A stretch of 64,000 nt of DNA from Allodiplogaster sudhausi (taxonomy: Eukaryota > Nematoda > Chromadorea > Rhabditida > Diplogasteridae): positions 1,040,001 through 1,104,000 of the forward strand of contig CALZFC010000053.1 of assembly GCA_945643635.1 (NCBI GenBank), written 5' to 3'. The stretch's first letter is position 1; each line of letters begins with the position of its first letter. A program made the translations under genes and the position numbers. Under the pieces are notes generated by a model. The model was given only the letters and a program-made list of their open reading frames with translations, was not told the DNA's origin and did not search any database. This document shows positions 11,901-23,880 of this stretch, one piece after another.

Positions 11901-13131
11901 GCCGTTACGATTTTTTTCCTGAATTCTACAATTTTTAATTAATCTTGGACCATTGTGACGTGCCGCTCGAGCCGGATCTCCTGGCTCGTGATTTGGCGGG
12001 AATATTTGAGATTTTAAATACTAATATTTAGGTCCACCGAGCGACGGCGCAGCTCTGGGCCGAGATGGCTCTCTCATTTGCAGACGAGCCAGTGCTGCCG
12101 ATTAATATGAGCAGACTCGTCGACGAGGTACGAGTGGAAACTTTCTCTCTCTCACTCTCTCTCTCTCTCTCTCTCTCTTGCTCTCTCTCTCTGTCTATCT
12201 CTCTGTCTATCTCTCTCTCCTACTCTCTCTCTCCTCCTCCTCTTTCCAGATATCGCTGACCTACGTGCCGGTCGTTCGCGAGGTCATGGACTCGCTCGTG
12301 ACCTCTTCTAAGGACGCGGCTCTCGCAGCTGCGAGCTCGGAGCTTGCGATGCTAGAGGCTGCTCTCGCGGTAATAATTAAAAATGAATGAATAAATAAAT
12401 AAAAATTGAGAAAAGAAATTATTATAATGGTCAGCCTCTTACTCAAAACGAGTGCATGCCTTATGTGCACCGGAATAAATGAATGTAATAATATTTTGAG
12501 GATTTCAAAATGGCAATAGCCACGTTCGCAGTGGCAGAGGCGCGGGCTCGCAAGGGGCGCGCCAGCGAGAAAAGCAACTCGCGTCTTCTTGACGGGCTCA
12601 ATCGACGGCTCATGACGTCAGCATAGGCATTATATATATATATATTTATTTATTTATTTTCTTAATGCTATTTTAAAGTATTTTTATGGCTACTGTATAA
12701 TTGAATCTGTTTGAGACGAGAAAAAGGAAAGCAACGTAAATCAGGCTCGAACGCTGTTTCGTGGGCGCGACGGGGCCAGAAGGCCGGCCGCTCCAGCGTC
12801 ATCTTCTCTTCGCCGTCTCCGGAAGCAACACCTACGCAGCGACCAAAGCGATGCCGGCAGTCTTCGAAGCGGTAAGGCTTGTTTTCCTCCTTTCTTTTTT
12901 GTGTGTGTGCTAAATCAATTCAATTATTATTGAATGTTCAGTGATAGGTGTTCAAGGCTGATGTCAATGGAAATGAAGAAAAAAAAACATGTTTTTCTCT
13001 TCCAGCTCTCCGCCTTCGAAGCGGCGCCTCATGCTTCGCGGAAAGTGGCCGGCCGCGCCGTCGCCCTCCAAATCAGCGTCGTCCTCCACGCGGTCAACTG
13101 CGCCACCGCCACTCTGCGACCATTCATCTAA
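8616..13131 (+). CDS. Glutamate carboxypeptidase II / NAALADase-like M28 peptidase (left copy)
   Basis: Nineteen exons: 8616..8736, 8817..8866, 8985..9090, 9276..9407, 9707..9828, 9914..10040, 10172..10305, 10371..10504, 10559..10624, 10739..10823, 10918..11014, 11068..11224, 11309..11422, 11514..11736, 12032..12127, 12250..12369, 12501..12616, 12745..12871, 13006..13131. They total 2253 nt, or 750 aa, the same length as human GCPII. Order: hydrophobic signal/anchor (residues 5-24), PA-type segment, zinc-peptidase core (NHYDAW about 354-359, DPNSG about 364, WDAEEFG 400-406, QRHLLFA in exon 18), helical dimerisation region. Family role: extracellular cleavage of C-terminal glutamate from dipeptides or folates. 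Oddities: the donor after exon 1 reads GA, there is no AG before exon 6, the boundary after exon 12 is not GT, and the position of the zinc-ligand Asp after VYIN is Asn (11187-11189). It may be inactive or a young pseudogene. Confidence 0.85.
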
Positions 13132-13257
13132 TGAAGCCCCTTCCTGTTTAAAAAAACATAATTCGGATGCGAAGAGCAGTTAGCGAGAAAGAAACGAAGA
13201 ATGAGAGAGGCCAGAGAAGTAGAGGGTAAGGTACCCAAAGAGTATTTGGTTCTATAG

Positions 13258-13372
13258 CGGAGAGAGAGAGAGAGAACGAGAGCGAGAGAGAGAGAGAGAG
13301 AGAGAGAGAACGAGAGCGAGAGAGAGACAGAACGAGAGCAAGAGAGATAGAGAGGGAGAGAGAGAGAGAGAG
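13258..13372. repeat. GA-rich microsatellite
   Basis: Imperfect (GA)n downstream of the left NAALADase stop codon. Confidence 0.9.
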
Positions 13373-13959
13373 TGGTGATGTAAGCACATTGACTGTGTTT
13401 GTTACCGCTCGTGTAGAAAAGCAGTTATGTTGTGCCTTTCAGAAAAATTTATAAAAGACAACTTTTGACAAGAAACGTGTGCCAATGGTTAGAGATTCGA
13501 AGAGCAGAGGCAAGAGGAATTAAGAAGAAACAGTGTATATATAATGTCATTGTCAGCAAAATGTTACGAGTTATTCTGGTTTACATATTTCAGATATGAT
13601 AATGAGCATAACATTCGCCAGTATGTACATAATGCCTTTCGGCTCTACTACAACGCAAGTCTTTCTTTCTGTCTCTCCAAGGTTCCGACATACCTTGGCC
13701 GCCTTCTTAACCCTCGTGCCCTATATTTCAATGACTATAAATGAATAAATATGATCATTCAACGGTGGGAAAGGACACAACTTATTCTGCAATATCACCA
13801 TGTTATCACTCATATCGAGGATTTCCTTTTAGATTTTTCCTTGGCCACCGTTCTGCCCACTGATTCCTTCGATGCAGAGACTCGCGAGAAAAAAGTATTT
13901 TTATTTGTTTGTTTGTTTGTATGTTTGCTATACATACAATGAACAAAAGAAAAATTACA

Positions 13960-14470
13960 GCGGTTGCCTCTAAAACGAGATTAACAAAAGGACATTGCCT
14001 TTTAGTGACTCTGAACCGAGAATAACACTCAAAAAATAGAGGGTGTCTATGAAATGAGATGGACATTTTGAAACAGGACCACGCATTGCCAACTAGCGAC
14101 TCTGAGCAAAAATTAACAATTAAAAAGAGGGTGTCTGGGAAGCGAGATTGACATCTTTTACACCCACTTTTCAGAGACTTCGAAACGGGATTGACACAAG
14201 GACATTGCTTATTAGTGACTATGAACAGAGATTAACAATTAAAAAAAAACAAGCAGAGAGTTTCTATGAAACGAGATTGATATTTTAAAAGGGAGAGAAC
14301 AGCAGATTGCCTATTGGCGACCCGGACCAGAGATTAACAAGAGGGTGTCAATAGCGAAATTGTCACTTTGAAACGGGATTGAGAAAAGCACTTTGCCTAT
14401 TAGAGACTCTGAAGAAAGATTGACAATTAAAAAAACAGAGGGTGTCTATGAAGCGCGATTGGCGGAAAAT
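13960..14470. repeat. Degenerate tandem repeats, unit about 100 bp
   Basis: About five diverged units recur with the order: AGAGGGTGTCTATGAA-like, CGAGATTGACATTTTGAAA-like, CATTGCCTATTAGTGACTCT-like, AGATTAACAATTAAAAA-like. Unit length varies. They lie at the centre of the inverted duplication. No coding potential was recognised. Confidence 0.75.
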
Positions 14471-14536
14471 GAAAGCTGCCTATGTGTGAGATAGATAACA
14501 CTAGTGGATGTTATCTATCTCACAAATAGGCTTTCA
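14471..14536. repeat. Long near-perfect hairpin
   Basis: Arms 14479-14499 and 14510-14530 pair over 21 positions with one mismatch around a 10-nt loop. After a 2-nt bulge the flanking GAAAGC/GCTTTC extends the stem. Structurally it could be a microRNA-like precursor or a small palindrome at the spacer centre. No homology is known to me. Confidence 0.7.
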
Positions 14537-14758
14537 TTTAGCTTTCACTGCTGGACATAACCGGGCAAGCCAACGTAAAGGAAAGTCTCACACGCATCAC
14601 AGTTGGTATTCTTTGTCTGACTTGGAAAAGAGACTCTTGAAAGACAATGAGTAGACACAGACCAAGGTGGCTCATGACTGGACACAGACTAAGGTGACCC
14701 TTGTCTCAAGAACTTAGAACAATTTATAGAGACCAAGGTGACACCCATAATTCTCTTA

Positions 14759-14915
14759 AATCACTTGTCGGTCTGTCGAAGTCAAAGAACAGTAAGAAAA
14801 GTGCGAGTTGTGCAGATTTAAGCCGTGCGATGCTCTTCTGCCGCATGCGAATCGGGCCAAGATTCTCGATGCAGAAGGAAAGAAATTCTTCGTTACGGAT
14901 TCGAGGAAGAATTGA
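14759..14915 (+). pseudogene. Relic NAALADase exon 4 region
   Basis: Similar to about 9217-9390 of the left gene, including the end of intron 3 (TCACTTGTCGGT) and the exon 4 segment CAAGATTCTCGATGCA. The part encoding the [11 protein letters not shown] region is deleted and the frame is lost. It shows that a further copy once stood between the two present ones. Confidence 0.7.
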
Positions 14916-15583
14916 AAGAGAAATAAAGCAAATGAAAAAATTGCAACATCAACAGTGATTGGTGAAACGCGATGATGCATTCGAATAAAAAAAAAGAGCT
15001 CTTTATTTCTCTGGCAAGCATGGAATGTTCAGCAGAACCGAAACGCAAATGAACCGTACATAGTATGTGGGCGGATAAGAAAACGAGTTTGCTTTGGTTG
15101 TTCTGCTATTTTCTACATTGACCAACCCCAAGTATTGTAAATTGCGAACCATAATCGTAGAAGATATAGGCGAAATTTTCGTTGAGAGAAAATACATACA
15201 TATGTACTGCGTTGTTGGATGGAATTATGAAAAAGAAATAGGAAGGAGCTTCATTAGATGAATCGTCGAAGAGTGGCGGTGGCGCAGTTGACCGCGTGGA
15301 AGATGGCGCTTATCTGGAGGGCGACGGCGCGGCCGGCCGCTTTCCGCGAGGCACGCGGCGCCGCTTCGAACGCGGAGAGCTGGAAGGAGTTTCATCTTTC
15401 ATTGACATCAGCCCCGTTCAAACTACTACAATACGAAAAAGAAAGAAAAGAAGTCGTACTGCTTCGAATACTGCCGGCATCGCTTTGGAAGCAGCGGCGT
15501 TGTTTTCTGGGACGGCGAAGAGAAGATGACGCTGAAGCGGCCGGCCTTCTGGCCCGGCAGCGCCCACGAAACAACGTTCGAGC

Positions 15584-15969
15584 CTGATTCACCCTTTTAA
15601 AGGAGGCTTGAAGGTGAAAACTCCTACGACGATTAGCCAGACACGTCCAAGGCATCCTAATTGCATCTTCGCTTTTAGCGAAATAATCGGAACTCTACTA
15701 TGTACTATATGGAATCTTTGGGAGTCTAGTGAAAAAAGGCTATTCTGTATAGGCCATTATTCCCTTGAGGTCTTGAGGTTTAGTTTTGCTAAGTCCTTTC
15801 CTTACTTTATCAAAACGCCATACATTTAAAAGGATGAGTATGCCGCAACATTCTTTAATGTCGTTTAAATTCAAAATGGACTTAATTAGAGAATAGCGAC
15901 GTTGATTAAGCTGCCTAAAAGTAAAGCAGAAAAAGGAAAAGAAAGAAAGAAAATAAATTGCTCGCTGAC
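15584..15969. other. Intron 17 of the right NAALADase copy
   Basis: 386 nt against 128 nt in the left copy, so it has grown by about 260 nt. Nothing recognisable is inside. Confidence 0.5.
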
Positions 15970-16122
15970 GTCATGAGCCTTCGATTGAGCCTGTCGATAA
16001 GGCGCGTGCTGCTTTCCTTGCTGCTGCTGCGCATCTTGCGAGCTCGCGCTTCGGCCACTGCGGAAGTGGCCGTCGCCTTTTTGAAATCCTAAATATGTCA
16101 GGAAAAATTTTGATCCTTAAAA

Positions 16123-16279
<157 letters not shown>

Positions 16280-16682
16280 GATTTGTGCTGCATATTTAGA
16301 TTCAAGTGCCAGTAAAATGCAAAATTGGCCAGTAAAATGCAAAGTTTAACGCTTGAATATGGTAGTATCCGATTGCTGGATCTAAATATGCAAAGCTAAT
16401 CGATATGCGTTTATCCAGGAACGCACAATTTGAACGGATATTTTGAAACCTTCCGTTGGGTCAGAATGTTCGTGCTCCCCAGGTAGTTGAGCGGTGCTAT
16501 CTATACGTTTGTCGTTATGGTTCAATTAAACTTTTTTTTTCAATTTTTTATTATTATTACCGCGAGCGCCGCCTCGAGCATTGCAAGCTCCGAGCTCGCA
16601 GCTGCGAGTTCAACGTCTTTCGAAGAGGTCACGAGCGAGTCCATGACTTCGCGAACGAACGGCACGTAGGTCAGCGATATCT

Positions 16683-16912
16683 GGAAAGAGGAGGAGAGAG
16701 AGAGAGAGAGAAAGAGATGAGAGATAGAGAGAGAGAGAAGAGAGAGAGAAGAGGGGAGAGAGGGGAGAGAGGGATGGAGCGAAAGAAGAAAAGCAGCGAG
16801 TGGAAGATAGAAAGAGAAGAGAGGTGGAGAGAATGATGGAGCGCGAGAAGAAAAGGAGAGAGAGGAAAAGAGAAAGAGAAGAGAGAGAGGGAAGAAAGAG
16901 TAACAGAGAGAA

Positions 16913-16957
<45 letters not shown>
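16683..16957. repeat. GA-rich tract in NAALADase intron 15 (right copy)
   Basis: Purine-rich on the plus strand, thus (CT)n-like on the sense strand of the minus-strand gene. It ends directly at the exon 16 acceptor, as does the CT tract at 12142-12248 in the left copy. Confidence 0.9.
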
Positions 16958-16962
<5 letters not shown>

Positions 16963-19764
16963 CATTCGTACCTCGTCGGCGAGTCTGCTCGCATTTATCG
17001 GCAGCAGTGGCGCGTTGGCAAACGAGAGAACCATCTCGGCCCATAGCTGTGCCGTTGCTCGATGGACCTAAATATTCGCGCCAAATTAGCATTTTAAATC
17101 CCAAATATTTCCAAAAAAATTGTTTCACCCACAAGCCAGGGGAAACAACTCGAACGGCTCGAACGAGCTAAGATTAATTGAAATATGAAAAATTCAGGGA
17201 CAAAATCAGAGGCTCGTAACGTTTCAATCCGTTCGAGCCGTTACCAGCCTCCGAATTTTTCGACAGTTGTCACAATTCCAGAAATGGTGAGTACGTTTAC
17301 CACGGTATGAACATTGCACAAGTGTGCTCTGCAGTCAAAAATACATACAAAATCCCGTGAATTGTTTTCTACGATCTTTTAAAATCATTCCTCGAGCCGT
17401 ATCCCCTGGCTCGTGGATCGTACTGAAGAAAGAAACATATTGATTGGCTCCACTAACTGCAAACTCGGGCACATCGTAGAGATTTTCGTTGACGAAGGGT
17501 GTCTCGTAGAGTGAATGGTAGAGTGGGTACGCATCGTGCGCAGTTTCATTCTTGAAGTAAAAGTCGATAACCGGAATACCGGCCGGCGTAGGTGAGGAAT
17601 CGGGAGTGGTCGGAGCGGCCGGCCGGGATCGGCATCATGGGCAAGCGAGGGTCCGCGCCCGAGAGAGGAGGCGTCATTTTCAACCTGGATTAGTTGGTAC
17701 CTCTAATCAATATTGTGATCGGAAATCATGGATCGAGCCGCTTGATCAATGCCCCTGGGTACTTTACCAAGTGTCATAGACCGTTCTACGACCGGCGGCG
17801 ACCTCTTCGACTAGCGGATTGGCAACTCGCCGTGCTACTCCCGCAACGAAATCGTAGAGTTGTAGAATTGTGGCGACGTGTCTTATAAATTTGAAGTTTT
17901 TTATACGATATCGATCAGTCGTATTTCATCTATCAGTAGAAAAAAAACAAGAGAAATTAGCCTGGAACGGACAGCGTCGAATTGCCCATAAAGCAGTCCA
18001 TATTGATGTAGACAACGGCCCGCTCCTGGAGCGGAATCAGAAACTCCTCGACAAATTCGGTCGATCCGATTAGTCCGAACTCCTCGGCGTCCCACGCCGC
18101 GAACATTATAGTGCGCGCTGGGGTACGGTATGGTTAAAATGGGATTTGACAGAAAAGAAATCGATCTAACAAGGCTTCCAGCCGGACGAGCGCGACACGT
18201 TGACCATGGCGCGCGCCACTTCGGCCAGAATCGCAGTGCCCGAGTTCGGGTCCATCGAGCCGTATGTCTTATATAGTTTGTTGTTAGAAATGAATATTAT
18301 ATACGGTTTAAAACGATAGCATGTCACCACAGCATTCTGAAAAGGGAGCAGAATCACTGACCCAAGCATCGTAGTGATTGCCAAGAATGACGTAGCGGTC
18401 TTCCTCCTCAGCGCCCGGCAAATATCCAATCACATTTTGAATCCTCCTGCAATTTGTTCGGAAAATATATTCGCTAATCCAAAGGAGAATACGTTCGCTC
18501 TCCTAAAGTTCATCGATCGAGAAATTTTAGTTCGTTGCGAATCTAAGAAAACAAACTCACTTGATCTCAACCGATCCTTTTACGTCGACGACCACTTTTT
18601 CGCCGTCGCGGAAGCCGGGACCGATTCTTGAAGGGGGTTAATATTTGTCTTCAAGCCTAACAAACAAAGTAGAAGATGTACTTGTAAGTCACATTGAGAC
18701 CGCCTCGCCATGCCTCGGGCACTTCCGGCCCTTCCATTCGCCCGAGCAGTTCGCGGGCCGTCGTGTAGCTCACGGGGACGGCCGGCATTGCCATGATTAG
18801 GCCCTCTGACTGCGCCTGAAGCCCGGGTTCTCTTCCACTCGAAGGCAGAGAAGAAGATGATGGGGAAATCATCTGCGAACCTCTTCTATTGTGCGACTTC
18901 GGTAAGCGCCAGGCTTGGCAGGGCGAAGCGGAGTGAGCGGGTCTCCCTCGAGGGTGAGCGAGCCACGCTGTACGCCCTCCGCTGGCATCCAGATTGTTGA
19001 GGGATAGACGCGATCTGAGAGAGAAAGAGAGAAAGAGAGAGAGAGGAAAAGGAGATAACAAGGAGAAAGAGAAAAGAGAGAGAAGCAGTGAGAGAGGGTC
19101 AGACAACAAGACATCGTTTTTCACGGTAATAGAGAAAAGGGGATACCGAGTCCATCTCTGGCCACCTCGAGTGGATCAGAGAAGAGAATGGCAGCGGCTG
19201 CTCCCGCGCGATGAGCTTCATTAATCTTGGCGCCACGAACTACGCCGCCGTAACGCATCAACGCAATCTTGCCCTAAAAGTGTTTTATTTATTTTGAAAA
19301 ATAAATGTTAATTTTTCTTTTTGTTCTTGAATAATTCCTCGCCTTGACGTCGATGCCCATCCGGGCGACTTCCTCAAAGTCCTCTCGTCTGCCGAGATGA
19401 GCAAAGACAACGTCGCCTTCAACGATGCCGGGTGCCGAGTACGCGAGCCATTGGTTGCCGGCGCCTTGGGCAAGATCGCACGATTAAAGGGTTACCCCAG
19501 ATTGGACCACTTTCTTTTAGTGTTACCCAATTAGAGAAATAATATTACTTTAAAAGATAGTTCTTGTTTATTGTACCCAACAGAAATGTACAATGTCTTG
19601 AATTTTTCGTCCAACTTCTTTGCATGATTCTTCAAGTATTGTCTTCATTTTTGAATAAGATAAACAAATAATTAAATCAATTGCCACAGTACTCATAATT
19701 TATCATATTTACATATATAAAAATATATATTTTAAAATGCAATATATTTTACCTTCCGCACTCT

Positions 19765-20913
19765 GCCGCGCGTTTAATCTGTCCAAAGTTTGAAACATGT
19801 TAGGAACTCTCGTTCGGAACATTGTTGTTGTTGTCACAGGCTGAGAACAAGCTGGCAACATTCGGAGCTCATCACATTCTAACAAACCTCTGCAAATGTT
19901 TTGTTAGCACGGGGATTCGAACAATAGACTTGTAAACTGCAACGCAGTCACGTTACCACGAGACCACGCTGCTACTTGGGAACGGCCCAGCTGGAGCAGC
20001 ACACAATCTTTGCCCTATCGGAAACCAACATATTTTCTCCTACCTGACAATGAACGAGAAAACATTTTAGCATATATTTTCGGATTCTTGTATCCCGGCT
20101 CTACTGCACAAAAAAAACCGCCTTTTTCTTTAGAAAAATGTAGGATAGAGAGAGACGCAACACCTTGGCTCTCTCTAAGTGGTTTTCTTAAAAGAAATGC
20201 AAACAATTGGGGCATATTTTTTTCTCAGACTTCGGATGAGGAAACTTCTTTTTAAAGTGTAATCGTTCAAACTTACTTTTACACAACATTAAATAGCTCA
20301 AAAAATTCGTCTTTATATGTAGAAAAAGGTGGGGTAGAGAGAGACGCAACTTCCGAGCTCTGTCCAACTGTTTTATGCTAAATTAAAGACTTTTGATTAC
20401 ATATGGTTGCATGTCTTCATATCGTTTGACAACTTGCCAAGATACGCAACGCGGCCGCGCCGCTATCTGGCTCGCTCGCTATTGGTCGAATCCTGAAATG
20501 GGCCAATGAGCGAGTGGGGCGGAGCTTCCGCGGGCTCGGCGATCTCGCGTGTCGCAGGCTCGAGGGGGGGGGGGTGAGGCAGGCAGCGAGCGGCGACATC
20601 TTTTTTTCTCTGCCCTGTGCTATTTCGTTGGTGACGAGCAAAAGCACACCGGAGCAGCTTTTGGTCGCCACAACCTGCGTCTCCATCTTTGCGTTGTCTC
20701 TACATTTTCGTGCTTGTTCTGACCAAGTGACCACTTCAGAAGTTCGAAACAGGAAGTGCACACAAGCGATAAAGTGATCACAAGCTGGATACATGTTCGG
20801 AACCCATGTGTATTAAGATAGGCTGGAACACTGCCAATTCTTTTGTTTCGAACATGTTTCAAACAAGATTGTTTTGAACATGTTTCAAACTTTAGACAGA
20901 TTAAAGGCGCGGC
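19765..20913. mobile_element. 1.15-kb TIR element inserted in NAALADase exon 4
   Basis: Terminal inverted repeats of about 38 bp with two mismatches: GCCGCGCGTTTAATCTGTCC at the left and the reverse complement of GCCGCGCCTTTAATCTGTCT at the right, both continuing through AAAGTTTGAAACATGTT. It splits the exon 4 homology (end EEEQ on one side, QSAE on the other). No transposase frame is visible, so it is non-autonomous. Inside are a tRNA-like stretch, two related segments about 193 bp apart (around 20138 and 20331), and a GC-rich part at 20450-20610. A short CTCT is shared by the flanks, but no clean target duplication. Superfamily not assigned. Confidence 0.75.
19906..19977 (-). other. tRNA-like sequence inside the 1.15-kb element
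   Basis: On the minus strand an A-box-like TGGTCTCGTGG and a B-box-like TGTTCGAATCC stand about 40 nt apart, framed by ends that pair imperfectly (AGCA with TGCT). The T stem pairs poorly and no convincing anticodon loop forms, so this is a tRNA-derived promoter or pseudogene, not a working tRNA gene. Confidence 0.5.
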
Positions 20914-21349
20914 TGCTCTTCCTCAACAATAGGTGGGCTGACTCCGCTCGTTACGAAGACTTCCTTTCCTTCTGCATCGAGAATCTTGATGCGATTCGGA
21001 TTCTTCCAGTCAGGATACGAAAGAAGAACATCGTATGACGTCATATGAACATCTGGGAAACTCGTATTTTCTTTCAGTTTTTTTTTTTGATTTCAAAGCA
21101 CCGAGAAGTGATTCAAAGCAGGAGAAGACATGGAAATAAGGAATTCTACGTTTTCGTTGTATTTTAATGTCAGGCAGCTTTACCAAGGATAAGGACAAAA
21201 CAACATGAGTTGCTTTATTTAGTTCTGGAAACAACATGCTGACTGGAGAGGCCGGCCTCTTTGTAGAGTCGCTTGATGTTCTCAGCGACACGCAAATTCG
21301 CTGCGGTTCCTGCTTGGTGTGGTTCGCGGGTGAAGAGGCGGAGATTCGC

Positions 21350-21931
21350 CTAGTGTTGATAAAAAAAATATATATATATACATTTTTTATTTATATAAAT
21401 AAATATATATATATATATTTATATAAATATTACGAGATAAAAATATGAATTGTTCAGTGAGGCGCACCATGTGTTGAACCCCACAGGGGCGAGTATTAGT
21501 AAAGGGAAGAAATATTTGGACCTCACTCACCTCGCCTCCAATACACTATGGCGCCAGTTTGAAAAATGAAATTGATCAGCAGTGGATGCTTACAAATAGC
21601 TTGAGATTACTTTGAATCTGCGTCCGCGCGTAACATTTTGTTATTATTGTTGATAAATTTGTTCTTAAATATTCTAATTGATGTCCGTAGGCGATTTGGA
21701 GCTTGTTTTTGAGAGAGAGCGAGGAGAATTAGACTGGATAAGAGCGCCGTGCTCACGTTGAATGAAGTTGTAGTGTTATTTGCAAGTCTGATTGAGATTG
21801 GCGTTTGAAAGTGATTTGAAGTTATTTTAAGATTAACATGGTTCGTGTCGAAGTGTTGCCTTGAATGTACTTTTAACCATATGGCTGAAATCTCATTTGT
21901 CAGGTTCTTCGCCTTCTTTTCGCCTTCTAAG
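21350..21931. other. AT microsatellite and possible promoter region
   Basis: 21360-21430 is AT-rich, matching the AT run before exon 3 in the left copy (8935-8968). Left-copy homology stops near 21450. 21450-21931 holds no exon I can support, though an upstream exon of the next gene is expected here. Confidence 0.4.
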
Positions 21932-23552
21932 CTGTGACACGAGTTGGGCCAACTCGAGTTGTGGAAGCGAGTCGTCAGGTTGAGCGTGGTATGTGTTACT
22001 CATACCATTTTGTTAAATTAAAATTTTGTTGTGCACTACGACTGGATAGGAGTTCCACATCATTTTGACATCAAGGCAACTTAATTGTAAGCCATAAATG
22101 AATGGCTCACGTTGAATGATTTGGTGGTTCTGTTTCCAAATCTGAATGAATTTAAATGCGTTAAAGTAAATATATGATTTTCATAGTTTGTGAGTAGCAC
22201 TATTCGATGTGCAATGAATGCACATTTCGCAAAATGAGTTTCTTTTCATTTTGCAGAAGCTTCATTTGTCGATCGAGCAGTCGGTCGCCAAAGGCTGCGA
22301 AAGTGGGAAGAGGTGAGCATCTATTATATAACTTGTTGCCAGCTTGTTATAATAAGAATAACCTATTTTCTGTGAGCCACGGTTTTATTAATTCCTACAT
22401 CTCTCTGAAGAAAAGTTTGTTGTAAGCCACAAATGGAAGACTTTTGTTAACTATTCCTGGTTTAGTCGTTTATCTAAGAATTTCAAGGGTCGTGTACACT
22501 TTTATTTCAAAACGTCATGACTCTTGTATTAAACTGCTCCTCCAAGAACCATATTTTATTAGTTATAAGCGCAAATGACTGGGTTTTTTGTTGCTTATTC
22601 TTAATTTTTTCCTTATAAATTTTTTCTTATTTTTCAAGCGAATACAAGTCACGGTCCTCCAAAAGCGATCCTCTAAGGATGTCAATCTCTCGATACTCAG
22701 TTTGATGAAGCGCGTTCAAATTATATTTGAATTTGTCTTATTTGTTTAAAGCGCGGGACGACAAAATTGGCTGGTTGCCAAGATTAGAGTGAGAAGGGAG
22801 CGAATCTTCTGGGCGTACGAGGATGAGCAGCCCGAACTTCCAAAGGAAGAAAGGTGTGTATTTCTTTACTCTTCAGTTATCATTACCCCAAAACCCAACA
22901 TATTTCTTTTTTCTGAAACTTGGCCCAGGGGGGGGGGGTTGTTTGGCACGTGGGAAAATGAATTTAATATTCATTTTTCTGACATAATTTAAAATAGTTG
23001 CAGTACCCTTTGAGGAAATAAATTTTTGGCTTAGATTGCGTTGTAAATCTCGCTATGGGGGTTGTTTGGCACGAGGAGCACGAATATAACATTAATTTTA
23101 AACTTTTTTTTAGTATTCAGAAAGTACTGTAGGAATACGGTATACCGGTTTTATCTGGTCGTTAAAAAAAAATTTTTTTTGGGGTTACATGTTGGCTCTA
23201 ATTTATACACACTACTCGTTAGTTCTTATGTTTATAAATGTGATTTATAAAGAGTTCACTGCAATACAATGAACAGAAATTAACGCCTATTTAATCAATA
23301 AAGTTGACAGAAATTACTGAGGTTACTTTTTAGATCGGCTGACAGACTCGAAGAACGTGCGGCTGCCCTCCGAGCAGCGGCTGCGGTGCTTGAGCGCGAG
23401 GCGACCATTGAAAGGGTGAGCATTAGTTGTTCCTTTATACTTTTCTCTATTCATTTTTGTTTTTGTGTAAACTTTTATTTTGCTCATACTGCCATTATTT
23501 AGATTTATTGTAGGAAGTTTTCAACATCACGTCCAGGCAGTGGCCGCGCTGA
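21932..23552 (+). CDS. Unknown gene, 3' part of five exons nested in NAALADase intron 2
   Basis: Exons 21932..21978, 22257..22312, 22752..22853, 23334..23415 and 23514..23552 have canonical GT/AG borders and one continuous reading phase, giving about 108 residues that end QWPR and stop. I do not recognise the family. The middle is basic and aromatic (RRERIFWAYEDEQPEL), followed by an Ala/Glu/Arg-rich stretch of about 30 residues likely to form a helix or coiled coil (ERAAALRAAAAVLEREATIE). The start codon and any earlier exon were not found; the first exon needs one base from upstream. It lies on the strand opposite to the host NAALADase copy and ends 325 nt before the left inverted arm. Consistent phase across four joins argues that it is real. 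Confidence 0.5.
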
Positions 23553-23880
23553 AGAGTTCGCCAAGCCAAGTTGTTTTAGTTGTTCTTTTTTAAACAACTC
23601 TTGATTGGAATGCTTATTTTTTTGTCATAGATTATATACTAGGCTTAATGAGATTTATTCTTAATTAGATTATTATTGAGATTTTTCGAGATATTCAGAT
23701 TTACAAAATATATCCTAGGTGTTTTTGTCTAATAAGGATGTTCTAGAGATTATAGTAATTATAGTTCACTTCGATAAATTGCAAGTAATTTATTTCATTT
23801 AGAAACTTCTGTTACTCTGTTAATTGTACTTTGTTAAATGTTCTGTGCTAATAGTTGTTGAGTTAGTTTGTAAGTTTTAA

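Larger units (their letters stand above)
13132..15253. other. Spacer between the convergent NAALADase copies
   Basis: Contains a GA tract (13258-13372), degenerate tandem repeats (13960-14470), a long hairpin (14471-14536) and a relic exon 4 (14759-14915). No complete gene was recognised. Confidence 0.6.

Noticed and set aside
13544..13942. Small coding regions downstream of the left NAALADase copy
   Set aside because: Open frames are short, have no recognised motif and no convincing splice partners.
13960..14470. CRISPR-like array
   Set aside because: Units are about 100 bp, strongly diverged and without regular unique spacers, in a eukaryotic genome.
19906..19977. A functional tRNA gene
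   Set aside because: The T stem pairs poorly, the acceptor stem needs a bulge and no clear anticodon loop forms.
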